Origin: Struthidea cinerea
Lineage: Eukaryota; Chordata; Aves; Passeriformes; Corcoracidae
DNA length: 64,000 bases
Assembly: GCA_013397865.1 (NCBI GenBank)
Contig: VZTI01003379.1
Span: forward strand, 244,372 to 308,371
Direction of reading: 5' to 3'
Below the pieces are notes generated by a model. That model was not told where the DNA came from. It worked only from the letters and a program-made list of their open reading frames with translations, and searched no databases. Both the position numbers and the translations under genes were made by a program. Position 1 is the stretch's first letter. Each line of letters starts with the position of its first letter. Shown piece after piece: positions 57,577-64,000 of this stretch.

Positions 57577-59160
57577 AAGAGAAATGCAGAAAAAAGTGTG
57601 ATGGACTGCATCAGGCAGCAGGAATAGAACAGCATTTGGGTGAAGTTCAGCTCGGATGGATCCCAAAGAAGAGATGGGCTGAGATTGTTTACAAATACAG
57701 AGATGTGAGGGCTCTGGCTGGAGTTTATTGGCATCAGGAGGAATTCTCCAGGGGTTACAGTTTTCCTGTGCCAGATGCCTTCCACTGCATCACTGGGAAA
57801 AGGGAAAGCGGCAAGAAATGTGAAAGTCTCTCTCAAAACAGCCTTCTCCCAACCTTTATTCCCAGTTTATGCTTTCCTGTCATCCCAGAGCTCCAACTGT
57901 TGGTCATGAAGGAGAACTGAGGCAGCCACGTTGCTCTGCTGGGGTGCTGGGCCTCTCCTAGTTTTGGGATGATTCCTTCAAATTAAGTCAGAGTCTGTGT
58001 TCTGCCACTGCTGCAGACCCTTTACACTTCTTGAAGAACACAGAAGGTCTATAAAAGGCACCACTCTGCTCCCTGGAAATTCTTCTGCCAGGAAGATCCC
58101 GGGAGATCCCTCCTGGGATCTTTGCAGGGTGGCATATCTGCACCATTGGTTTTGTAACCGCAGAATCGCTCTGTTTTTTCAGGATGGATGTGTGGATGAG
58201 GGAAGTTGTATCCAGACAACTCCTTCTTGCAGGCCACCATTCCCCAGCTTTCTTCCAGGAGGTGAATTCCCTCTCTGAGCAAGCTGCTTACACAGGAATA
58301 TCATCCTTGCACTTTTAACCTCTCTGCTGAGGCTCCATGGAGCTCTGGGGGTGAGTGTGAATCTCCCTGACTGAGCATTTCACATGGAGTCAGAACCGCA
58401 GAGCATCCGTTCTGGGATCAATGGGGGGGGAAAACAAACTTCTGGATTTCTCCAAGCTCCTTTCCACACTGGAAAAAACCCACATCCTGAAGGGAATCTG
58501 CTGAGTGTCATAATCTCTCCCTGTGGTGACCTGCAAGCTGCCATGCTGAGCAGGGAACATCATATTTTGCTGGTCTTCTCTGCAAGTTTAACTCATGAAG
58601 AAGCAAAAGTTTCAGCTGAAAGAATTTTAATTCTTTCTTTTCTTTCTGAGTGCAAGTGATGCCAAAAAAATCTGAGCTAACACTGACCTAAGATATCTTT
58701 ATCTGAAGGGCTGAGCGGGTCCTGTCCTGGCCCATCAGGACTATTTAAATGTAATTTAAAAAAGAAGAGCAATAAATTTAGGCTTCATCCACAGGGCCAG
58801 AACTTTAACTGATGTGGATGGGCAAAATTCAGCAGAGACACCAATTCAGAATAGGCAGGCTCAGATGTTTTGAGTATTCAGTGTAGAAGATGGTGAAATC
58901 TTGCTTTAATTTTACAACTGTGCTTTTCTGTACATTTTAGTACTCCAACCCCCCCCGAGATCCTATTCCCATTTGCACTGATCTCTTTCCACAAAAGTGG
59001 AATTCTATTTTGCCTGAAGAAAGGTGCTCCTTTAGGAGCAGAGGGCTCGTCCTCCCTCCCCAGCTCGGCAGATGGATATTTGTGTGTCGATACCATAAAT
59101 GGGAATATTTCAGTCCCAGAAAGACAAAATTTCAGTGGATTCCCTGAGGAGAATGCATGC

Positions 59161-59325
59161 TTCCAGTCCTTCCTTGGACACCTCCAGGGATGGGGACTCC
59201 AAACCTCCCTGGGCAGCCCCTTCCAAGGCCTGGCCACCCTTTCCTCCTGGTGTCCAACCTGAGCCTCCCCTGGCCCAGCCTGAGGCTGTTTCCTCTCCTC
59301 CTGTCCCTGTTCCCTGGGAGCAGAG
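59161..59325 (-). mobile_element. CR1 LINE fragment without its 3' terminus
   Basis: On the plus strand: CCAGTCCTTCCTTGGACACC, TCCAGGGATGGGGACTCCAA, ACCTCCCTGGGCAGCCCC and GAGGCTGTTTCCTCTCC. It is the same subtype as 28982-29186 but starts about 95 bp further in, lacking the tail. Confidence 0.9.
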
Positions 59326-62300
59326 GTTGTTACCTGGCAGACACCACTGCCAGGGCAGCTGTGTGGCCCAAAACACCATCCCCAAGGCTGGCCACAGCTG
59401 TAAATGGTAACTCAGGAGCAAAAGCTGTGCCTCTGAGCCATAAAATGACTGCATTAAATAGGAAGGAAGTTGAACAATTACTCCCGTTGCTTAAGGTATG
59501 GGCTGACAACATCAAAAGGGCTGATAATTAAAAATACAGTAATGTTTTCCCAAAGTCTCTCCACTCTTATTTCCTCTTTCGAGCTGCTCGATTGGTGTTT
59601 TATGAAGTGTAATTTTATCAAGTCCTAAAAATACCTCCAGACTTGTTAAGAGCTGTCCCTGTCACATACAGGACATTGACTCACTCTGTTTGCTTTAAAG
59701 GCACAAACCCTGCCTGGGCAAAGCCCTGGGGCAGGGAGATGGGTTTGGTGCTTATGCCCAGTGCTAACCACGCAAAAATTCCACACAATCCACAGTCTTG
59801 GAGTGCTTCATTCAAATGGGATTTGAGAAAAAAACAAACACAAACACAAACAAAAATACCCAGACAGAGGAAAAACATAAAGAGCAATTATCCAAGTTCT
59901 GGAAAATGCATGTGTGTTCCTGAGAGTAAAATTTGGCAATATTCTCTTAACTTTCTTGGGGTATAAACACAAAAGCTAAAAAAATTTTAAAAATTAGAAA
60001 TCATTTACCTGAGCTTTCAATGAAATAGCTGAACCAGCTTGCCTCGTTGCATGGTCCCCAGTACCACAAGCTCAAGAGGTCTTTAAAAATACAACAAAAA
60101 CCTGTGTAAAATCCAGACTGCTGGACAGCGAGCTCACCTCGTGGATGTCACGCACACCTGACAACACCGACACAAATTCACTAATCCAAGCTATGCCTCA
60201 GCTGCAGAGAGATGAGAGGTTGGAAGCACTAAAAGCAGCAGGACAAAAAAAAAAAAAAAAACCAGGACAAACCCCCAGCCCACGGAGACCCCTCCATCCC
60301 CGTGCTGGGACGGTGAGAGGAGGGCTCGGTGTCCCCACAGCCCTCACCAGTCCCCATCCCTTTCTCCGGCTGATACTCGTGGGTATCATGACACATTTTC
60401 TCGCCTCCTGGATTGGGAAAGAAGCCAATAGCATCATCCATCAGCACCTGAGGGAGCCAGCCAGGCCAGCTCTGCTCTGCCAGCCCGGCTGGCTTGGATA
60501 CCTTCCCACTGAGCTCTGCCCTGAGTCACCCGCCCGCCTTTCCCCAGCTCCAGGCACATCAGGCCCGGGCTGATGCGAGCACCCAGCTCTTCCAGCAGCC
60601 AAGCCTATCTAGGCCATCTCCCTGGAAGCGGAATGCCACCGGGCAGGGCTGGGAAGGCTGCCTCTGGTTTCTCCACGCTCCGGCTGAGCTCCCCTGGATT
60701 TCTCCCACACGTGGCGTGCCCGCTCCGGCCGTGACGGAGGGCTGAGTTTGCCCAGCGTGGGTGTCCCATCCCCTGGCGCCTTCCTGGGATAAAGAATCGA
60801 CAGGGAGCTGGCTCAGAGAAGCCTGGAGCTCCTACAAATCCATAGGGACAAGCACTGGTGGCAGAGCGGGGTGAGGAACGAGGACTGTTACTCTCTTGAC
60901 CACACAAATTAAGGATTATAAATAAAAATGATGAAAGCCAAGAGAAGGGAATTTTTTAATAGCTTGAGGATTCATCTGGACACCCTGAACTTACCGTGCC
61001 CTGAAATAATCCGCTGGGCTGTGTGTCATTCACCCGGTTTATGACCTCTGGAAATTTGGACAAAAAAAAGGAATTCCATCCTTGCACCACCTCACCTAAT
61101 TTGTATTTACAGAATTAAATACCAGGCTGGTGTTCTGTCCATCTCTGCCTAGAAGATTAGCAGTTATTCCACATTTTCAAGAAGCCATATTGCAAACAGT
61201 CAGTTCTGCTAATTGCCTTAATTATTCAACCCCTGATTTAAATGCAAGTTTTTCAGCATACTGCCGGCGACTTAATTAATTATAATTATGTACAGGTCAC
61301 GTTTCAGATATATAATCTTTATAAATGATAGACAGGTGAGTAAGGATAGGAATCCAGATCGCCAAACACAAGTTCAGCCCCCAATTAAAGAACCGTGCGC
61401 ATCCCGAATTTAAATGCTGCATAATAATTATTTCTATAAATAATAGTATCTAGAGAAGGAGCTGATGACAGAGCTGTATCCCAATAATTAGGAATGACTC
61501 CAACTTTGTTTACTATTCCCTAGAGATGCATGCCTATTGATTTTGTTTTGAAATGACCAGTTCATCCAAGCACCTCAGTGCGTGCTATCAAATATTCCAA
61601 CTATCTCTTCAGCCACCTGCCCTCCAGATTTAACACCATCTCTCAGAGAAGTCATTCCTGGGGTGGAAATAGTTTGTTGTCCCAATAAAGAAACCAAAAT
61701 ATCAGCCGACAGCATGATACATTAATTCTCAGAGTTCTTCTCTCAACTTTTGGTTCCCCAAAAGCCGTTTCTGGAATTTTTTTAGGTCCAAAAAAAAAAA
61801 AAAAAGCTAAATATGCTGTATTTTTAAGTGAAACATACAGCATGTAACTCACTAAGGTGCATTCAACAGATGTGTAAAAGCTGTTGAGCTGATTCAGATA
61901 TTTTGCTGTTTTAATCCCATTTTTATAAGGAAATATGTGGTCATCCTATATCTCACATGATCAGCTGTTTTCCTGCAACAAATTTTGATCCTTTAGCCAA
62001 CTGCAGTCCCATTTGGCAGAGGACTGACGGTCAGGAATTAATTATATTCCTTCCTCTACTGAAAATGAGTGACTGGGTAGAGGAGAGGGACCTTTCTCAT
62101 GGAAAGAGAAACATTGTGGAGCTTGAATTAACCAGGAATCCGCCAGGGAGAGACACAGGAAAACAGGCCGCCAGTGACTATTGCTGGGCTTTAAAGCAGT
62201 ATCCCACAGAGGAAGAACAGGAGACTTAATCCTCCAAATGGACATTTCTCTTCCCTTTGGCCTGTTCCAATCTTCCCTCTGCCTCTTCCACCTTCGAGCC

Positions 62301-63594
62301 TCCCCTCACAGCTGAGCTGAAAACGCTGCCACTGAAGTCACCGCTGTGGTTTGTCACTCCAACACCTTTTTCCCCAAGGCTTTACATCACATCAGCCACA
62401 GGCTTCCAGCCCTTACCAGGGACGTGACTCAGGAGCCTCAGTCCTGCCTGCATTCCTGCTTTTGTGCCCTCCCACCTGGTCCCACAGCCCCCACTGTGCT
62501 CCTAGGTGACTTTGCTGCTTCTTCCACCTGAAAAACGCAAAGCAGCTGGCGATCCACTGGGTTTCTTGTGGAGAGCACAGAGAATGGGTTTAAATAAAGG
62601 AGTCAGACAGCTGGATGATGTTCTGTACTAATTAATTCTTTTCTCCTCTAAACCTTGGCTCAAAATCTGCCACTTACATGTTACCAAGCACAAGCTATTC
62701 TTTCACTCCCCTGCCTTCTTCAAACTCCACGGCAGGTCTTTGGAGAAGGAAGGGATTGCTTTCCTTGTATAAAACCCGACCTCAGAGCCTCACAGAGTCC
62801 CCAGGAGCGAAAGCCAGCACGAAAATTGAGACCCAGAGGACAAAAGCAAACACAGGGCATAATTGGTAACTCGACCTTTGGAGCTTACAGGGAAGATTAG
62901 GGTTAAGAGCTTTACAAAGTTCGCTCCTGAATTCACTGTTTACAAAAGATGTCAGAAAGATAAGTGTGGAAGATTTATTTTTGGAAGCCCAGAGACAAAA
63001 GATGTGCAGGTCCCAAGTTCAACATTGCTGAGAACATGCTTGGGATCATCACCTGCATGATTAGTATCCCAAATGTCAGAAAACTGAAGGTATCTCCTGT
63101 CCCACCACTGCTGGGCACGGAAAGTACTCTCTGTAAATACATGATTGACCATCCACACTGAAATACCAGAAACACGGGAAACTGGTGGGATTTAGGAGGG
63201 AGCACTGAAATCCAGTAGACTGTCACAGCATGGAGAAGAGCGTGGAAGCTACTCTGCCATTTTTCCCACTGGGATGTCAAACGTGAGGTCCCCACAATAC
63301 TTACAGACATGGAATATATATTAAAAAAAAAAAAAGTAAAAGAAGGCACTAATGATTTTCCAGAAGTAAGATGTGTGATTCATTCTCCAGGGATGGATAG
63401 GTGCCCATTTTCCATGCCCGATCACTCATTCCTGGTAAGAGCTGGCAAACCTAAGTATCGATAGCAGTGGCCATTTGCCAAACAGGCTCCCGAGTGAAAC
63501 TGCCAGCTCAGTAATTAATGGAACTGGAATAGCCTTCAGACAGTCTTGACTTTCAGTCATTATTTATCTCGCTTGGGGAAAGGCTTTTCATCAG
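59326..63594. other. Unique noncoding sequence
   Basis: Holds (CAAACA)-like repeats at about 59828-59852, poly-A runs at 60245-60261, 61790-61805 and 63321-63333, and a GC-richer patch at about 60265-60860 that is not dense enough in CpG to call an island with confidence. The candidate regulatory stretch 61220-61520 is listed separately. No exon is supported. Confidence 0.45.
61220..61520. promoter_or_regulatory. Candidate homeodomain-site-rich regulatory element
   Basis: Dense TAATTA-type words (CTTAATTAATTATAATTATG at 61271-61290, plus AATAATTATT and CCAATAATTAGG further right), an AGGTCA half-site near 61294-61299, and POU-like AAATGCAAG near 61239-61247. The block is AT-rich and includes unusual CpG words (CCGGCGAC) that have survived. 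This resembles developmental enhancers; no conservation evidence was available. Confidence 0.25.
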
Positions 63595-63892
63595 GGCTTG
63601 TAGGGACAGGACAAGGGGAAATGGTCTCAAGATAAAGGAGGGCAGACTTGGATGAGATATTAGGAAAAAAAATCTTCATTGTGAGTGTGGTGAGGCCCTG
63701 GCACAGGTTGTCCAGAGAAGCTGGGGGCTCCCCATCCCTGGCAGTGGCCAAGGCCAGGCTGGACACTGGGGCTTGGAACAACCTGGGATAGTGGAAGGTG
63801 TCCCTGCCCATGGCAGGGGGTGGAAATGGATGACATTTAAAGACCCTTCCAACCCAAACCATTCCATAATTCTCTACTTCTGCGATTCTAGG
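63595..63892 (+). mobile_element. CR1 LINE 3' end
   Basis: Begins near GGGCTTGTAGGGACAGGACA, then GAGATATTAGGAAAAAAAAT, GAGGCCCTGGCACAGGTTGT, CCAAGGCCAGGCTGGACACT and CCCTTCCAACCCAAACC, ending in decayed octamers (ATTCTCTACTTCTGCGATTC). Confidence 0.95.
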
Positions 63893-64000
63893 AATGTTTC
63901 CATTTGGCATCTCCTCGTGAAGCCTGGGAGTCACCCAGCCCCACCACTTGTCGGCTTTAGGAGCAGATTTCAGGCTGATCCTCACAATTGTGCTCTTCAG

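Larger units (their letters stand above)
54901..59160. other. Unique noncoding sequence with local duplications
   Basis: Contains a 29-bp tandem duplication (55535-55592), a direct repeat pair (57105-57205 and 57492-57576), and a poly-A run at 56629-56641. No exon or transposon is recognised. Frames of up to 191 codons (54967-55542, minus) show no domain. Confidence 0.45.

Noticed and set aside
60260..60860. Second CpG island
   Set aside because: GC-rich, but CpGs are not dense over the whole stretch and no splice donor or promoter pattern stands out.
1..64000. CRISPR array, operon or other prokaryotic system
   Set aside because: No regularly spaced repeats, no dense coding, and the repeats are clearly avian retroelements.

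Overview
The window looks like avian nuclear DNA, probably from a passerine. The evidence is the repeat content: about 26 CR1 LINE fragments carrying the bird CR1 3' end (a CCAACCCAAACCATTC-like block followed by ATTCTGTG octamers), two related ERV LTRs, and short bird-type microsatellites. The passerine assignment is an inference from one abundant, mutually similar CR1 3' end type and could not be searched.

No protein-coding gene can be named. The reading frames are short, mostly antisense to repeats or low in information, and none shows a domain I recognise outside the CR1 remnants. The only strong gene-like signal is a CpG island at about 1830-3190, broken by a 683-base assembly gap (2081-2763). 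On the minus strand it has two good 5' splice donors, which suits a promoter and first exon of a gene running leftward out of the window. The remaining 60 kb reads as intergenic or intronic DNA.

Layout: 1-1830 unique; 1830-3190 CpG island; 3235-9400 mostly unique with one CR1 and a possible conserved element near 8260-8530; 9400-13560 a cluster of five CR1 3' ends; 13560-19470 almost CR1-free, with a (GGAT)n microsatellite and a perfect hairpin; 19470-31440 scattered CR1s, ending in a complex block (30375-31440) of two CR1s in opposite orientation around a 91-bp tandem duplication; 33370-42650 the ERV-bearing region, with an LTR nested in a CR1 (36534-37111, interrupted by a 264-base gap) and an intact solo LTR with a 6-bp target duplication (41398-42039, minus); 42650-64000 unique DNA broken by CR1s, with AT-rich tracts, a local duplication near 57.1-57.6 kb and a homeodomain-site-rich stretch near 61.2-61.5 kb.

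There is no operon or gene cluster to interpret. The history visible here is layered retrotransposition: older CR1 remnants, an ERV insertion into one of them, LTR-LTR recombination down to solo LTRs, and microsatellite growth. I found no convincing novel biological system. The best leads are the gap-broken CpG island, the two LTRs, and a few candidate regulatory stretches.
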